Assembly (NCBI RefSeq): GCF_003030345.1
Contig: NZ_CP028158.1
Location: 6,014,001 to 6,078,000 of the forward strand
Origin: Plantactinospora sp. BC1
Lineage (GTDB): Bacteria > Actinomycetota > Actinomycetes > Mycobacteriales > Micromonosporaceae
DNA: 64,000 nt
Reading direction: 5' to 3'
The position numbers were made by a program, and so were the translations under genes. Shown here piece after piece: positions 18,034-28,172 of the stretch; position 1 is the first letter of the stretch; each line of letters starts with the position of its first letter. The notes beneath the pieces are model-generated. The model ran no database searches, was not told the origin of the DNA, and worked only from the letters and a program-made list of their open reading frames with translations.

Positions 18034-18043
18034 GGTGCCCAGC

Positions 18044-18697
18044 CTATCCGCCGTACGACCGCAGGGCGTCGATAGCCCGGACGGTGACGTCCTCCACCGG
18101 CCCGGTGGCGTCGATCCCGACCAGCTTGCCCTGCGCGCCGTAGTAGTCGATCAACGGTGCGGTCTTGCTGGCGTACTCACGCAGCCGCTCGGCGATCGTC
18201 TCCGCCTTGTCGTCGTCCCGCTGGAACAGCTCACCGCCACACCGGTCACAGACGCCCGCCACCGAGGGGGCGTCGAACTCGATGTGCCAGACCTTCTCGC
18301 AGCCCCGGCAGGTACGCCGGCCGGAGAGCCGCCGGATGACCTCGTCGTCGTCGACGACCAGCTCCATGACCAGATCCAGGGCGGTGCCCAGATCGGCGAG
18401 CAGCTTGTCCAGCGCCGCGGCCTGCGGGGTCGTCCGAGGGAATCCGTCCAGCAGGAAGCCCTCGGCCGCGTCCGGGCGGGCGAGCCGGTCCCGGACCATG
18501 TTGATCGTCACCTCGTCGGGCACCAGCTTGCCGGCGTCCATGTAACGCTTCGCCTCGACACCGAGTGGGGTGCCCTGCGACACGTTGGCCCGGAAGATGT
18601 CCCCTGTCGAGATCTTGGGCACGGCGAGGTGGGCGGCGATGAACTCGGCCTGGGTCCCCTTGCCCGCCCCGGGGGGACCGACCAGAACGAGTCGCAT
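18044..18697 (-). CDS. adk: Adenylate kinase with zinc-binding LID
   Basis: The 217-residue enzyme interconverts ATP + AMP and 2 ADP. The P-loop is GPPGAGKGT at 7-15, and the NMP-binding region [10 protein letters not shown] follows. The LID domain carries four cysteines, C130, C133, C150 and C153, forming the structural zinc site usual in Gram-positive enzymes. Its ATG directly abuts the secY stop codon, so translation is probably coupled. Confidence 0.97.
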   Translation of the reverse strand: MRLVLVGPPGAGKGTQAEFIAAHLAVPKISTGDIFRANVSQGTPLGVEAKRYMDAGKLVPDEVTINMVRDRLARPDAAEGFLLDGFPRTTPQAAALDKLLADLGTALDLVMELVVDDDEVIRRLSGRRTCRGCEKVWHIEFDAPSVAGVCDRCGGELFQRDDDKAETIAERLREYASKTAPLIDYYGAQGKLVGIDATGPVEDVTVRAIDALRSYGG

Positions 18698-20029
18698 CTA
18701 CCGCAGGAACCCTTCGTAGTTCCGCTGCATGAGCTGGCTCTCGATCTGCTTCACGGTCTCCAGCCCGACACCGACCATGATCAGCACCGCGACGCCGCCG
18801 AACGGGAAGTTCTGGTACTGCTGGCTGTCCAGCCAGATGAAGAAGAAGTTCGGCAGGATCGAGATCAGGCCCAGGTAGAGCGCACCGGGGAGGGTGATCC
18901 GGCTCAGGATGAAGTCCAGGTAGTCGGCGGTCGGCTTGCCCGGCCGGATGCCCGGGACGAACCCGCCGTACTTCTTCATGTTGTCCGCGACCTCGGTCGG
19001 GTTGAACGTGATCGAGACGTAGAAGTACGTGAAGAAGATGATCAGCAGGAAGTAGACGCTGATGTAGGTCGGGCTGTCCGGCTGCACCAGGTGGTTCTGC
19101 ACCCAGGTCTGCCAGTTGTTCAGGTTGTTCTGGTCGAAGAACTGGAGCAGCAGCGACGGCAGGTAGAGCAGCGACGACGCGAAGATGACCGGGATCACAC
19201 CCGCCTGGTTCACCTTCAGCGGGATGTAGGTGGAGGTGCCGCCGTACATCCGCCGGCCGATCATGCGCTTGGCGTACTGCACCGGGATGCGGCGCTGGGC
19301 CTGCTCAATGAAGACGACCGCGGTGATGACCACCAGGACCAGGACCAGGACCAGGCCGAACATGCCCCAGCCCTTGTTGTTCTTGATGGTCCAGCCCTCG
19401 CTGGGCAGCCGGGCGGCGATCGAGGTGAAGATCAGCACCGACATGCCGTTGCCGACGCCGCGGTCGGTGATCAGCTCGCCGAGCCACATCACGACACCGG
19501 TACCGGCGGTCATCGTGATCACCAGGACGGTCACGGTCAGCCAGGTCGGCAGGCCGGTGCCCTCCGGGATGATCGGGAACTCCTGGCACATCCCGTTGAA
19601 GAGCTGGCCGGAACGGGCCAGCGCCACGAACGCCGAGGCCTGCAGGATGCCCAGGCCGAGGGTGAGGTAACGGGTGTACTGCGTGATCTTCGCCTGACCG
19701 GCCTGGCCCTCCTTGCGGAGCTGCTCCAACCGCGGGATGACCACGGTGAGCAGCTGCAGGATGATCGAGGCGGTGATGTAGGGCATGATGCCCAGCGCGA
19801 AGACCGACAGCGAGAGCAGCGCGCCGCCGGAGAAGAGGTTGAGCAGGTTGAAGACGCCGTTGCCCTCACCCGACTCCATGGTCTGGATGCACTGCTGCAC
19901 GTTGCCGTAGGAGACGCCCGGGCTGGGCAGCGTCGCACCGAGCCGGTAGACCGCGATGATGCCTACTGTGAACAGCAGCTTCTTGCGCAGGTCAGGCGTG
20001 CGGAACGCACTGAGAAAGGCGGAGAGCAA
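18698..20029 (-). CDS. secY: Preprotein translocase subunit SecY (TTG start)
   Basis: The 443-residue protein has ten hydrophobic helices and forms the Sec channel with SecE (encoded at 50,358) and SecG. The N-terminus LSAFLSAFRTPDLRKKLLFT matches actinobacterial SecY. The start codon is TTG at 20029, six bases after a perfect AGGAGG. It is separated from rplO by a terminator hairpin, so secY-adk-map appears to be a separate unit from the spc operon. Confidence 0.97.
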   Translation of the reverse strand: MLSAFLSAFRTPDLRKKLLFTVGIIAVYRLGATLPSPGVSYGNVQQCIQTMESGEGNGVFNLLNLFSGGALLSLSVFALGIMPYITASIILQLLTVVIPRLEQLRKEGQAGQAKITQYTRYLTLGLGILQASAFVALARSGQLFNGMCQEFPIIPEGTGLPTWLTVTVLVITMTAGTGVVMWLGELITDRGVGNGMSVLIFTSIAARLPSEGWTIKNNKGWGMFGLVLVLVLVVITAVVFIEQAQRRIPVQYAKRMIGRRMYGGTSTYIPLKVNQAGVIPVIFASSLLYLPSLLLQFFDQNNLNNWQTWVQNHLVQPDSPTYISVYFLLIIFFTYFYVSITFNPTEVADNMKKYGGFVPGIRPGKPTADYLDFILSRITLPGALYLGLISILPNFFFIWLDSQQYQNFPFGGVAVLIMVGVGLETVKQIESQLMQRNYEGFLR

Positions 20030-20215
20030 CTTCTTCCTCCTGCGCGAGGCGGCCGCCGGTGGTTCATGGCGGGACGGGGTGGTTGTCGGGCGATCGACCC
20101 GATACCCATAGCTGGGATCGGACTCTAACAGTCCGGCGCGCTCCCGGGCAGATCCACCCGGAGAACATTCACCGTTTCCGATGTTAACGGGATCGATGGA
20201 CCCCTAGTAGGTCAG

Positions 20216-20250
20216 GGCGCCCGCCAGTTGCCATCAACTGGGCGAGCGCC
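20216..20250 (-). terminator. Terminator after rplO
   Basis: Arms GGCGCTCGCCCAGTTG and CAACTGGCGGGCGCC (minus-strand sense), with a 4-base loop, begin 15 bases past the rplO stop. The tail has no long T-run. The rest of 20030-20215 has no gene; it presumably holds a secY promoter, but none is convincing. Confidence 0.6.
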
Positions 20251-20264
20251 TCGACCGCGACGTC

Positions 20265-20708
20265 CTACAGCTCCGTCACCGAGCCGCCGGCAGCGGTGAT
20301 CTTCTCCTTGGCCGACGCGCTGAACGCGTGCGCCGACACCTGGAGGGCGACCCCGCCCAGCTCCCCGGTACCGAGAACCTTCACCGGCTGGCCCTTGCGG
20401 ACGGCGCCGGCCTGAACCAGCTCCTGCGGACCGACCTGGCCGCCCTCCGGGAACAGCTCGGCGAGCCGGTCCAGGTTGACCACCTGGAACACGACCTTGA
20501 ACTTGTTCTTGAAGCCCTTCAGCTTCGGCAGCCGCATGTGGATGGGCATCTGCCCACCCTCGAACGCCGCCGAGATGTTCTTCCGGGCCTTGGAACCCTT
20601 GGTACCGCGACCGGCGGTCTTCCCCTTCGAGCCCTCACCGCGACCCACCCGGGTCTTCTCGGTCTTCGCTCCGGGGGCCGGGCGCAGGTGGTGGACCTTG
20701 ATCGTCAT
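20265..20708 (-). CDS. rplO: 50S ribosomal protein L15
   Basis: The 147-residue protein has the Gly/Lys-rich N-terminus ([20 protein letters not shown]) and the C-terminal [12 protein letters not shown]-type globular part (here [17 protein letters not shown]). Its ATG overlaps the rpmD stop (TAATG). It is the last gene of the S10/spc unit, followed by a hairpin. Confidence 0.97.
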   Translation of the reverse strand: MTIKVHHLRPAPGAKTEKTRVGRGEGSKGKTAGRGTKGSKARKNISAAFEGGQMPIHMRLPKLKGFKNKFKVVFQVVNLDRLAELFPEGGQVGPQELVQAGAVRKGQPVKVLGTGELGGVALQVSAHAFSASAKEKITAAGGSVTEL

Positions 20709-20890
20709 TACTCGACCTCCTCGACCTTCACGAGGTGGCTCACGGTGAAGATCATGCCCCGAATCTCGGGGCGGTCCTCCTTGACCACCACGTCGTTGAT
20801 CCGCTTGAGACCGAGCGACCGCAGCGACTCGCGCTGGTTGTGCTTGGTCCCGATGCCGGACCGGACCTGGGTCACCTTCAGGCGTGCCAT
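20708..20890 (-). CDS. rpmD: 50S ribosomal protein L30
   Basis: The 60-residue protein ([20 protein letters not shown]) is of standard length. ATG 20890 overlaps the rpsE stop (TGATG), which decides the start, and its own stop overlaps the rplO ATG. Confidence 0.96.
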   Translation of the reverse strand: MARLKVTQVRSGIGTKHNQRESLRSLGLKRINDVVVKEDRPEIRGMIFTVSHLVKVEEVE

Positions 20891-21504
20891 CAGGCCGTCA
20901 CCCCCGCCTGGGCCGCCAGCATGGCGGCCGGGGCGACGTCCTCGACCGGCAGGCCCCGACGCTTCGCGACCGCCTCCGGCGACTCCAGCCCCTTCAGGGC
21001 CGCCACCGTGGCGTGCACGATGTTGATCGGGTTGGACGAGCCGAGGCTCTTGGAGAGCACGTCGTGGATGCCCGCGCACTCCAGTACGGCCCGGACCGGA
21101 CCACCGGCGATGACACCCGTACCGGCGCTGGCCGGCTTGAGCAGCACCACACCGGCGGCGTCCTCGCCCGTGACCGGGTGCGGGATCGAGGCACCGATCC
21201 GGGGCACCTTGAAGAAGTGCTTCTTGGCCTCCTCGACACCCTTGGCGATCGCCGCGGGCACCTCCTTGGCCTTTCCGTAGCCCACCCCGACCGTGCCGTC
21301 GCCGTCGCCGACGATCACCAGGGCGGTGAAGCTGAAGCGACGACCACCCTTCACGACCTTGGCAACCCGGTTGATGGCGACGACCCGCTCAAGATGCGGC
21401 GTCTTCTCGGCGGGCGCGTTTCCGCGACCGCCCTCACGGCGGTTGTCGCGGCGACCACCCTCGTTGCCACCGGACCCGCCGCCACGGCGCTGTTGACCTG
21501 GCAT
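20890..21504 (-). CDS. rpsE: 30S ribosomal protein S5 with Gly/Arg-rich N-terminal extension
   Basis: The 204-residue protein has S5 core motifs [20 protein letters not shown] (dsRNA-binding-like) and [20 protein letters not shown]. About 38 N-terminal residues ([20 protein letters not shown]) precede the domain, longer than E. coli S5 (167 residues). Start ATG 21504 has GGAAGG upstream. S5 contributes to decoding fidelity and is a spectinomycin-resistance site. Confidence 0.96.
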   Translation of the reverse strand: MPGQQRRGGGSGGNEGGRRDNRREGGRGNAPAEKTPHLERVVAINRVAKVVKGGRRFSFTALVIVGDGDGTVGVGYGKAKEVPAAIAKGVEEAKKHFFKVPRIGASIPHPVTGEDAAGVVLLKPASAGTGVIAGGPVRAVLECAGIHDVLSKSLGSSNPINIVHATVAALKGLESPEAVAKRRGLPVEDVAPAAMLAAQAGVTA

Positions 21505-21535
21505 CAGCAGCCTTCCTTTCTCCTCGTGACGGGGT

Positions 21536-21925
21536 TTAGAACTCGAGCCCGGCTTCGCGGGCCGCGTCGGCCAGCGCGGCGATCCGCCCCGCGTACTGGT
21601 TGCCACCGCGGTCGAAGACGACCTTGGAGATCCCGGCGGCCTTGGCCCGCTCGGCGACGAGCGCGCCGACCTTGCCGGCCAGGGCGCTCTTGTCGCCCTC
21701 GGCACCCCGGATCGACTCGTCCATGGTCGAGGCGTAGACCAGCGTGTGGCCCCTGCCGTCGTCCACGATCTGCGCGGTGATGTGCCGCAGCGAGCGGGTG
21801 ACCACGAGACGCGGCCGCTCGGCGGTGCCGGTGACGGTCTTGCGGACCCGGAAGTGCCGACGCGCCCGCCCGATGGCGCGCTTGGCGGCGACCCCGCGGC
21901 GACGCTTGAGCAGTGTGGCGGTCAC
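21536..21925 (-). CDS. rplR: 50S ribosomal protein L18
   Basis: The 129-residue 5S rRNA-binding protein has [20 protein letters not shown] and [23 protein letters not shown] 21925 lies inside AAGAAGTGACCGCC, a string that also ends rplF 65 bases upstream; see the repeat at 21916-22033. It was probably once overlapped with the rplF stop. Confidence 0.96.
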   Translation of the reverse strand: MTATLLKRRRGVAAKRAIGRARRHFRVRKTVTGTAERPRLVVTRSLRHITAQIVDDGRGHTLVYASTMDESIRGAEGDKSALAGKVGALVAERAKAAGISKVVFDRGGNQYAGRIAALADAAREAGLEF

Positions 21926-22033
21926 TTCTTACCTGCCTTTCTCCCAGCCTCGCGGCCGGCGGATGCCCTCGCCCTACCGTTGGCGGTCACTTCTTGCCCG
22001 CCTTTCCGGCCTTGCGGCGGATGACCTCGCCCT
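21916..22033. repeat. Imperfect tandem duplication of the rplF 3' end
   Basis: The 15-mer TGGCGGTCACTTCTT is identical at 21916-21930 and 21981-21995. The flanking segment CGGCGGATG(C/A)CCTCGCCCT matches 18 of 19 at 21957-21975 and 22015-22033. One copy ends rplF; the other contains the rplR start. Confidence 0.85.
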
Positions 22034-22529
22034 GGTACTTGACGCCCTTGCCCTTGTACGGCTCCGGCGGACGAATCTTCCGGATGTTGGCGGCGACCTC
22101 GCCGACCTGCTGCTTGTCGATGCCGGCCACGTGGAACAGGGTGGGCCGCTCGACGGTGAAGGTGATCCCGGCCGGGGCCTTCACCTGCACCGGGTGCGAG
22201 AACCCGAGCGCGAACTCCAGGTCGCTGCCCTTGGCGGTGACCCGGTAACCCGTGCCGGCGATCTCCAGGGTCTTGCGGTAGCCCTCGGTCACACCGACGA
22301 TCATGTTCGCCACCAGGGTACGGCTCAGGCCGTGCAGCTCCTTGGCCTTGCGCTCGTCGTTCGGCCGGTTGACGTGCAGCTCGCCGTCCTCGCCCCGCTC
22401 GGCCGTGATCGGCTCGGCCAGGGTGTGCGACAGCTCGCCCTTCGGCCCCTTGACCTTGACGGTCGAGCCGTCGATGGTCACCTCGACGCCGGAGGGCACC
22501 GGGATCGACTTACGTCCAATACGCGACAT
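21987..22529 (-). CDS. rplF: 50S ribosomal protein L6
   Basis: The 180-residue protein starts at ATG 22529 ([17 protein letters not shown]) and has the two L6 repeats and the C-terminal signature [20 protein letters not shown]. It lies near the GTPase-associated centre of the 50S subunit. Its last codons are part of a decayed tandem duplication that extends into the rplR spacer. Confidence 0.97.
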   Translation of the reverse strand: MSRIGRKSIPVPSGVEVTIDGSTVKVKGPKGELSHTLAEPITAERGEDGELHVNRPNDERKAKELHGLSRTLVANMIVGVTEGYRKTLEIAGTGYRVTAKGSDLEFALGFSHPVQVKAPAGITFTVERPTLFHVAGIDKQQVGEVAANIRKIRPPEPYKGKGVKYQGEVIRRKAGKAGKK

Positions 22530-22545
22530 TTCTCTCTGTCTCCCG

Positions 22546-22953
22546 TTACCAGACGAAGGCGAGGACTTCCCCGCCAACGCTCCGCTTGCGGGCCTGCCGG
22601 TCGGTCAGCAGCCCCTGGGACGTCGAAATGATCGCCACGCCCAGTCCACCGAGCACCCGCGGGAGCCCGTCCGACTTGGCGTACACCCGGAGGCCGGGCT
22701 TGGACACGCGCTTGATGCCGGCCAGGCTCCGCTCCCGGTTCTGGCCGTACTTCAGCTCGACGACCAGTCGCTTGCCGACGACGCCCTCCTCGGGCTCCTC
22801 GACAGCCCAGGTGGCGATGTAGCCCTCGGACTTGAGGACCTCGGCGATGTTCGCCTTGATCTTCGAGTAGGGCATCGTCACCCGGTCGTGGTACGCCTGG
22901 TTGGCATTACGCAGACGCGTCAGCATGTCTGCGATCGGGTCGGTCATCGTCAT
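22546..22953 (-). CDS. rpsH: 30S ribosomal protein S8
   Basis: The 135-residue protein ([20 protein letters not shown]) ends with the signature [23 protein letters not shown] 22953 gives the usual actinobacterial length; an ATG two codons later is possible. S8 binds 16S helix 21 and in other bacteria represses the spc operon. The 154-base spacer to rpsZ has no gene. Confidence 0.97.
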   Translation of the reverse strand: MTMTDPIADMLTRLRNANQAYHDRVTMPYSKIKANIAEVLKSEGYIATWAVEEPEEGVVGKRLVVELKYGQNRERSLAGIKRVSKPGLRVYAKSDGLPRVLGGLGVAIISTSQGLLTDRQARKRSVGGEVLAFVW

Positions 22954-23107
22954 GGATCTCGTCAGCCTTTCTCGCCGGGGTTCCCGGGGCAGTGGCCCGG
23001 GCCTACGGCGTTGCGATCCTCGCCCCGGATATCGGTCGGGACGTGGCTGGGCCCAAAGCGGGTGGCGTCGCGGTCCTCGCTCCGCCACCCACGGATGGGG
23101 CGCAGTG

Positions 23108-23293
23108 TCACCAGGAAGCCTTCGACACGCCGGGCAGCTCACCGCGGTGGGCCATCTCCCGGATGCAGACCCGGCAGAGGCCGAACTTGCGGTAGACCGC
23201 CTTCGGCCGCCCGCAACGCTGGCAGCGGGTGTACGCGCGAACCGAGAACTTCGGCTTCGCGGCGGCCTTGAGGATCAGCGCCTTCTTCGCCAT
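23108..23293 (-). CDS. rpsZ: 30S ribosomal protein S14 type Z
   Basis: The 61-residue short S14 has zinc ligands C24, C27, C40 and C43 ([20 protein letters not shown]). It is the zinc-dependent paralogue; many actinomycetes keep a longer zinc-free copy elsewhere. It lies 8 bases after rplE. Confidence 0.96.
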   Translation of the reverse strand: MAKKALILKAAAKPKFSVRAYTRCQRCGRPKAVYRKFGLCRVCIREMAHRGELPGVSKASW

Positions 23294-23301
23294 ATCAGTC
23301 C

Positions 23302-23868
23302 TCAGTTCTCCTTGAACGGGAAGCCCAGGAGCTTGAGCAGCGCCCGGCCCTCGTCGTCGGTCTTGGCGGTGGTCACCACCGTGATGTCCATGCCCCGTAC
23401 GCGGTCGATCCGGTCCTGGTCGATCTCGTGGAACACCGACTGCTCGGTCAGGCCGAACGTGTAGTTGCCGTTCCCGTCGAGCTTGCGCCCGTCCAGACCG
23501 CGGAAGTCCCGGATCCGGGGCAGCGCGATGGAGAGGAGCCGGTCCAGGAACTCCCACATCCGGTCGCCGCGCAGGGTCACCTTCGCACCGATCGGCATGC
23601 CCTCGCGGAGCTTGAACTGCGCGATGGACTTGCGGGCCCGGCGGACCTGCGGCTTCTGGCCGGAGATGGTGGCCAGGTCGCGTACGGCGCCGTCGATCAG
23701 CTTCGCGTCCCGGGCCGCCTCGCCGACACCCATGTTGACGACGATCTTGACCAGTCCGGGCACCTGCATCGGGTTGCCGTACTGGAACTGCTCGCGGAGC
23801 TGCCCCACGATCTCTTCGCGGTACCGCTGCTTGAGCCGGGGCAGCGTCTTGGTCTCGGTTGCCGTCAT
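23302..23868 (-). CDS. rplE: 50S ribosomal protein L5
   Basis: The 188-residue 5S rRNA-binding protein has [20 protein letters not shown] and [23 protein letters not shown] 23868 overlaps the rplX stop (TGATG). A GTG one codon upstream (23871) would instead give a 4-base overlap; both are viable. Confidence 0.96.
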   Translation of the reverse strand: MTATETKTLPRLKQRYREEIVGQLREQFQYGNPMQVPGLVKIVVNMGVGEAARDAKLIDGAVRDLATISGQKPQVRRARKSIAQFKLREGMPIGAKVTLRGDRMWEFLDRLLSIALPRIRDFRGLDGRKLDGNGNYTFGLTEQSVFHEIDQDRIDRVRGMDITVVTTAKTDDEGRALLKLLGFPFKEN

Positions 23869-24182
23869 CACAGGTCCTTACCGGTGCTACGCGCGATGCG
23901 GACCTTCTGGCCGCCCTCGTCGATCCGGTACCCGACCCGCGTCGGGTTGCCGTCGGAGTCCACGACCATCACGTTCGAGACGTGGATCGCGGCCTCCTGC
24001 GTGACGATGCCGCCGGTCTTCGCCCCGCGCTGGGTGGTGCGGATGCGGGTGTGCTTCTTGACCCGGTTCACGCCCTCGACCAGGACCTTGTCCTGCCGCG
24101 GGTAGGCCGCGATGACCTTGCCCTTGGCACCCTTGTCCTTGCCGGCGATGACGATGACTGTGTCGCCCTTCTTGACCTTCAC
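23868..24182 (-). CDS. rplX: 50S ribosomal protein L24
   Basis: The 104-residue assembly-initiator protein has the KOW motif [20 protein letters not shown] at its N-terminus. Length and position between rplN and rplE are standard; the stop overlaps the rplE start. Confidence 0.97.
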   Translation of the reverse strand: MKVKKGDTVIVIAGKDKGAKGKVIAAYPRQDKVLVEGVNRVKKHTRIRTTQRGAKTGGIVTQEAAIHVSNVMVVDSDGNPTRVGYRIDEGGQKVRIARSTGKDL

Positions 24183-24185
24183 GGT

Positions 24186-24554
24186 TTACAACACCTCCGG
24201 CGCGAGCGAGATGATTTTCATGAACCGCTTGTCCCGCAGCTCACGGCCAACCGGGCCAAAGATACGGGTACCTCGTGGGTCGCCACCATCCTTGATGATC
24301 ACGGCCGCGTTCTCGTCGAATCGGATGTACGAGCCGTCCGGCCGCCGCTTCTCCTTGGCGGTGCGGACGACGACCGCCTTGACGACGTCGCCCTTCTTCA
24401 CACCGGCACCGGGAATGGCGTCCTTGACCGTGGCCACGATGACGTCGCCGATGCCCGCGTAGCGCCGACCGGAGCCACCGAGCACCCGGATGCACAGGAT
24501 CTCCCGGGCACCCGTGTTGTCGGCGACGCGCAGTCGCGACTCCTGCTGAATCAC
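24186..24554 (-). CDS. rplN: 50S ribosomal protein L14
   Basis: The 122-residue protein ([20 protein letters not shown]) starts at GTG 24554. It forms intersubunit bridge B8. It is separated from rpsQ by 113 bases of predicted structured RNA, unusual in this otherwise tightly packed operon. Confidence 0.97.
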   Translation of the reverse strand: MIQQESRLRVADNTGAREILCIRVLGGSGRRYAGIGDVIVATVKDAIPGAGVKKGDVVKAVVVRTAKEKRRPDGSYIRFDENAAVIIKDGGDPRGTRIFGPVGRELRDKRFMKIISLAPEVL

Positions 24555-24578
24555 GTCTATCTCCTATGTCTGCCAGTT

Positions 24579-24635
24579 CTCAGCCGGCGGTTCATCCGGC
24601 CTGCCTTCGTCGACCGAAGTACCGTGCCGGCTGAG
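24579..24635 (-). other. Nested hairpins in the rpsQ-rplN spacer
   Basis: Perfect 10-bp arms CTCAGCCGGC (24579-24588) and GCCGGCTGAG (24626-24635) enclose an inner hairpin CTTCG-TCGAC-CGAAG (24605-24619). There is no T-run. The element would form in the mRNA between the two cistrons. Confidence 0.6.
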
Positions 24636-24667
24636 CTTGGCGGAACCCTGAGCCTGCGGTACGGCTC

Positions 24668-24949
24668 TTACTTGGCCTTCTCGAGGATCTCCACAACCCG
24701 CCACCGCTTGGTGGCGGAGAGCGGACGGGTCTCCATGAGCAACACCCGGTCGCCCACGCCGCACGCGTTCTGCTCGTCGTGCGCCTTCAGCTTGCTGGTG
24801 CGGCGCATGACCTTGCCGTACAGCGCGTGCTTGACCCGGTCCTCGACCTCGACGACCACGGTCTTTTCCATCTTGTCGCTCACCACGAGGCCCTCCCGGA
24901 CCTTGCGCTGAGCCCGCGCCTGCGCGGTGGTGGTGGTCTCGTCACTCAT
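24668..24949 (-). CDS. rpsQ: 30S ribosomal protein S17
   Basis: The 93-residue OB-fold protein has [20 protein letters not shown] and [20 protein letters not shown]. The first 15 residues are a Thr/Ala-rich extension. Its ATG overlaps the rpmC stop (ATGA). Confidence 0.97.
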   Translation of the reverse strand: MSDETTTTAQARAQRKVREGLVVSDKMEKTVVVEVEDRVKHALYGKVMRRTSKLKAHDEQNACGVGDRVLLMETRPLSATKRWRVVEILEKAK

Positions 24950-25182
24950 GATGCAGTCACCTCAGTCGGCGCGGCCGAAAGCCCAAGCTCACGCTCACGC
25001 ATGATCGTGTAGATCCGGGCGATCTCCCGGCGGATGACCTGGAGCCGGCGGTTGTTGTCCAGCTGACCGGTCGCCGACTGGACGCGGAGGTTGAACAGCT
25101 CCGCCTTGGCCTCCCGGAGCCGGCTGACCAGCTCCTCCTCGGAGAGCTCACGCAGCTCGCTGGCCTTCACGCCCGCGGCCAT
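24946..25182 (-). CDS. rpmC: 50S ribosomal protein L29
   Basis: The 78-residue helical-hairpin protein ([20 protein letters not shown]) lies at the exit tunnel near the SRP and trigger-factor site. ATG 25182 overlaps the rplP stop (TGATG); the stop overlaps the rpsQ start. Confidence 0.96.
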   Translation of the reverse strand: MAAGVKASELRELSEEELVSRLREAKAELFNLRVQSATGQLDNNRRLQVIRREIARIYTIMRERELGLSAAPTEVTAS

Positions 25183-25607
25183 CAGCTTTCACCCACTTCG
25201 CGCGTCACAATGCGGCACTTCATCGGGAGCTTGTGGATCGCGCGACGCATCGCCTCTCGCGCGATCTGCTCGTTGGGGAAGGACATCTCGAAGAGCACCC
25301 GCCCCGGCTTCACGTTCGCCACCCACCACTCGGGCGAGCCCTTACCGGAACCCATCCGCGTTTCGGCCGGCTTCTTGGTCAGGGCCTGGTCCGGGAAAAC
25401 GGTGATCCAGACCTTGCCACCACGCTTGATGTGCCGGGTCATCGCGATACGTGCCGACTCGATCTGCCGGTTGGTCACGTACGCGGGCTCGAGCGCCTGG
25501 ATTCCGAACTCGCCGAACACCACCCGGTTGCCGCCCTTCGACGCGCCGTGGCGGTCGGGGTGGTGCGGCTTGCGGAAGCCCTTCGGGGGCTTGCGCGGCA
25601 TCAGCAT
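25182..25607 (-). CDS. rplP: 50S ribosomal protein L16
   Basis: The 141-residue protein ([40 protein letters not shown]) organises the A-site region of the peptidyl transferase centre and is a site of avilamycin/evernimicin resistance mutations. It follows rpsC by a few bases and overlaps rpmC. Confidence 0.97.
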   Translation of the reverse strand: MLMPRKPPKGFRKPHHPDRHGASKGGNRVVFGEFGIQALEPAYVTNRQIESARIAMTRHIKRGGKVWITVFPDQALTKKPAETRMGSGKGSPEWWVANVKPGRVLFEMSFPNEQIAREAMRRAIHKLPMKCRIVTREVGES

Positions 25608-25610
25608 CTG

Positions 25611-26489
25611 TCAGCCCTCCTGCGCTGAGCTGTCCGTTCCGGCGGAACCCGCCGGAGTCGCCGCGGCGGTGGCCGGCGCGGCGCTGTCGTTCGTCGCCTC
25701 GGCGGGCGTACCGGAGGCCTCCGCCTGCGCGGCCCGACCCGCCTCGGTGCCACCCGGCGTGGTGCCGGAGGAACCGGAACGGCCGCGACGCGGCCGGTCG
25801 GGACGGTCGCCCCGCTCGCGGCGCGGACGCGCCGGACCCGTCTCGGCCGGGGCCTCCCGACCGGGTACGGCGTCGCCCTTGTAGATCCAGACCTTCACGC
25901 CGATCCGGCCGAAGGTGGTCCGGGCCTCGAAGAAGCCGTACTCGATGTTGGCCCGCAGCGTGTGCAGCGGCACCCGACCCTCGCGGTAGAACTCGGTACG
26001 GCTCATCTCGGCACCGCCGAGCCGGCCGGAGACCTGCACCCGGATGCCCCGCACGATCGGGTTCTTCATCGCGGACTGCATGGCCTTACGCATCGCCCGC
26101 CGGAAGCTGACCCGGCTGGAGAGCTGCTCGGCCACGCCCTGCGCGACGAGCTGCGCGTCCGACTCCGGGCTCTTCACCTCAAGGATGTTGAGCTGCACCT
26201 GCTTGCCGGTCAGCTTCTCCAGCTCGCCACGGATGCGGTCCGCCTCGGCGCCCTTGCGGCCGATGACGATGCCCGGCCGGGCGGTGTGGATGTCGACCCG
26301 CACCCGGTCCCGGGTCCGCTCGATGTCGACCTTCGAGATGCCGGCCCGCTCCAGGCCCTTGGACATCATCCGCCGAATCTTGACGTCCTCGGCGATGTAG
26401 TCCTTGTAGAGCTTGTCCGCGTACCAGCGGGACTTCCAGTCGGTCGAGATGCCGAGCCGGAACCCGTGCGGGTGAACCTTCTGCCCCAT
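25611..26489 (-). CDS. rpsC: 30S ribosomal protein S3 with disordered C-terminal extension
   Basis: The 292-residue protein has the KH type II domain with [18 protein letters not shown] and the C-terminal S3 domain ending near [13 protein letters not shown] (about residue 215). The last 75 residues are Arg/Pro then Ala/Thr/Ser-rich, absent from E. coli S3 (233 residues). ATG 26489 overlaps the rplV stop (TAATG). S3 is at the mRNA entry helicase site. Confidence 0.97.
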   Translation of the reverse strand: MGQKVHPHGFRLGISTDWKSRWYADKLYKDYIAEDVKIRRMMSKGLERAGISKVDIERTRDRVRVDIHTARPGIVIGRKGAEADRIRGELEKLTGKQVQLNILEVKSPESDAQLVAQGVAEQLSSRVSFRRAMRKAMQSAMKNPIVRGIRVQVSGRLGGAEMSRTEFYREGRVPLHTLRANIEYGFFEARTTFGRIGVKVWIYKGDAVPGREAPAETGPARPRRERGDRPDRPRRGRSGSSGTTPGGTEAGRAAQAEASGTPAEATNDSAAPATAAATPAGSAGTDSSAQEG

Positions 26490-26986
26490 TACTCGGCACC
26501 CTCCGTCTTGCTCTGCGTCTGGCCGCCCTCGGTCGTCGGCTCGGTCGCGGCCGGCTCGGTCGACTTGGTCGCCTTGGCCGGAGCGGCCTTCTTCGCCGCA
26601 CCCCGCCCGGCCGGGGCCGTCGGCGCCACGGCCTCCACCACGATGGTGATGTGGCAGGTCCGCTTGCGGATCCGGTACGCCCGGCCCTGCGCCCGAGGCT
26701 GGAACCGCTTCATCGTCGGGCCCTCGTCCACGAACGCCTCGCTGACGAGCAGCGCGTCGGGGTCCAGCCGCTCGTTGTTCTCCGCGTTGGCGATCGCGCT
26801 CGCGAGCACCTTGTAAACCTGCTCACTCGCCGCCTGCGGCGCGAACTGCAGCACCGTGAGCGCCTCCTTCGCGGGCAGACCGCGGACGAGGTTGACCACC
26901 CGGCGCGCCTTGGTCGGCGAGATGCGCACGTGTCGCGCAACCGCCCGCGCGCCCGGAAGCACCGGAGCGTCGCCCTTTACTGGCAT
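26489..26986 (-). CDS. rplV: 50S ribosomal protein L22 with Ala/Lys/Glu-rich extension
   Basis: Residues 1-115 match L22 ([20 protein letters not shown]; tunnel loop near [20 protein letters not shown]). About 50 residues of Ala/Lys/Thr/Glu-rich tail follow. L22 lines the exit tunnel and is a macrolide-resistance site. It lies between rpsS and rpsC. Confidence 0.97.
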   Translation of the reverse strand: MPVKGDAPVLPGARAVARHVRISPTKARRVVNLVRGLPAKEALTVLQFAPQAASEQVYKVLASAIANAENNERLDPDALLVSEAFVDEGPTMKRFQPRAQGRAYRIRKRTCHITIVVEAVAPTAPAGRGAAKKAAPAKATKSTEPAATEPTTEGGQTQSKTEGAE

Positions 26987-27023
26987 CGCTGAAACCCCTT
27001 GATCCTTTATCCGTGGTCGGCGC

Positions 27024-27305
27024 TCAGCGCCGGCGGCTCTTCCGGTCGTCCTTCTCGTGACCCTTGAACGTGCGGGTCAGCGCAAACTCACCGAGCTTGT
27101 GCCCGACCATCGCCTCGGTGATGAACACCGGGACGTGCTTGCGCCCGTCGTGCACGGCGATCGTGTGCCCGAGCATGTCCGGGATGATCGTCGAACGGCG
27201 CGACCAGGTCTTGATGACGTTCTTCGAGCCCTTCTCGTTCTGCGTCTCCACCTTCTTGAGCAGGTGGTCGTCGATGAACGGGCCCTTCTTCAGGCTGCGA
27301 GGCAT
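27024..27305 (-). CDS. rpsS: 30S ribosomal protein S19
   Basis: The 93-residue protein ([40 protein letters not shown]) is of standard length and sits in the 30S head with S13. It is separated from rplB by 15 bases. Confidence 0.98.
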   Translation of the reverse strand: MPRSLKKGPFIDDHLLKKVETQNEKGSKNVIKTWSRRSTIIPDMLGHTIAVHDGRKHVPVFITEAMVGHKLGEFALTRTFKGHEKDDRKSRRR

Positions 27306-27320
27306 GTCTACCTATCTCCC

Positions 27321-28160
27321 TTAGCCGCGCTTACGGGTGGCGTAGCGGCGGCGGACGATGAGGCGGTCGCTCGCCTTGCCCTTCTGCCGGGTACGACCCT
27401 CGGGCTTACCCTGCGGGTTCACCGGGTGACGACCACCGGAGGTCTTACCCTCACCACCGCCGTGCGGGTGGTCGACCGGGTTCATCGCCACACCACGGAC
27501 GGTCGGGCGACGGCCCTTCCAGCGCATCCGGCCGGCCTTGCCCCAGTTGATGTTTGACTGGTCGGCGTTGCCGATCTCACCGATGGTGGCCCGGCAGCGC
27601 ACGTCGACCCGCCGGATCTCGCCGGAGGGCATCCGCAGCGTGGCGTACGCCCCCTCCCGGCCCAGCAGCTGGATGCCGACGCCGGCCGAGCGGGCCAGCT
27701 TGGCGCCACCGCCGGGACGCAGCTCCACCGCGTGGACGGTGGAACCGACCGGGATGTTGCGCAGCGGCAGGTTGTTGCCCGGCTTGATGTCGGCGCCCGG
27801 ACCGGACTCGACCCGGTCGCCCTGCTTCAGGTCCTTCGGCGCGAGGATGTACCGCTTCTCGCCGTCGAGGTAGTGCAGCAGCGCGATCCGCGCGGTGCGG
27901 TTGGGGTCGTACTCGATGTGCGCGACCTTCGCCGGCACGCCGTCCTTGTCGACCCGCTTGAAGTCGATCAGACGGTACTGCCGCTTGTGCCCGCCACCGT
28001 GGTGCCGCGTGGTGATCCGGCCGTGGGCGTTACGCCCGCCCTTCTTCGGCAGCGGAACCAGCAGCGACTTCTCCGGGGTGGACCGGGTGATCTCGGCGAA
28101 GTCGGCGACGCTGGAGCCACGCCGGCCCGGCGTCGTCGGCTTGTACTTACGGATAGCCAT
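27321..28160 (-). CDS. rplB: 50S ribosomal protein L2
   Basis: The 279-residue protein is essential for peptidyl transferase and subunit association. It has the RNA-binding domain ([20 protein letters not shown]) and the signature [18 protein letters not shown] with the conserved histidine near the catalytic centre. It is standard in length and order between rplW and rpsS. Confidence 0.98.
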   Translation of the reverse strand: MAIRKYKPTTPGRRGSSVADFAEITRSTPEKSLLVPLPKKGGRNAHGRITTRHHGGGHKRQYRLIDFKRVDKDGVPAKVAHIEYDPNRTARIALLHYLDGEKRYILAPKDLKQGDRVESGPGADIKPGNNLPLRNIPVGSTVHAVELRPGGGAKLARSAGVGIQLLGREGAYATLRMPSGEIRRVDVRCRATIGEIGNADQSNINWGKAGRMRWKGRRPTVRGVAMNPVDHPHGGGEGKTSGGRHPVNPQGKPEGRTRQKGKASDRLIVRRRYATRKRG

Positions 28161-28172
28161 TGTCTATACCCC

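Noticed and set aside
17843-20128. 761-codon plus-strand frame opposite secY, adk and map
   Set aside because: Antisense to three clear conserved genes; composition is that of a reverse-strand shadow.
22954-23107. Weak direct repeats in the rpsZ-rpsH spacer
   Set aside because: Only about 16 of 20 bases match (around 23008 and 23067), not clearly above background for such GC-rich DNA.
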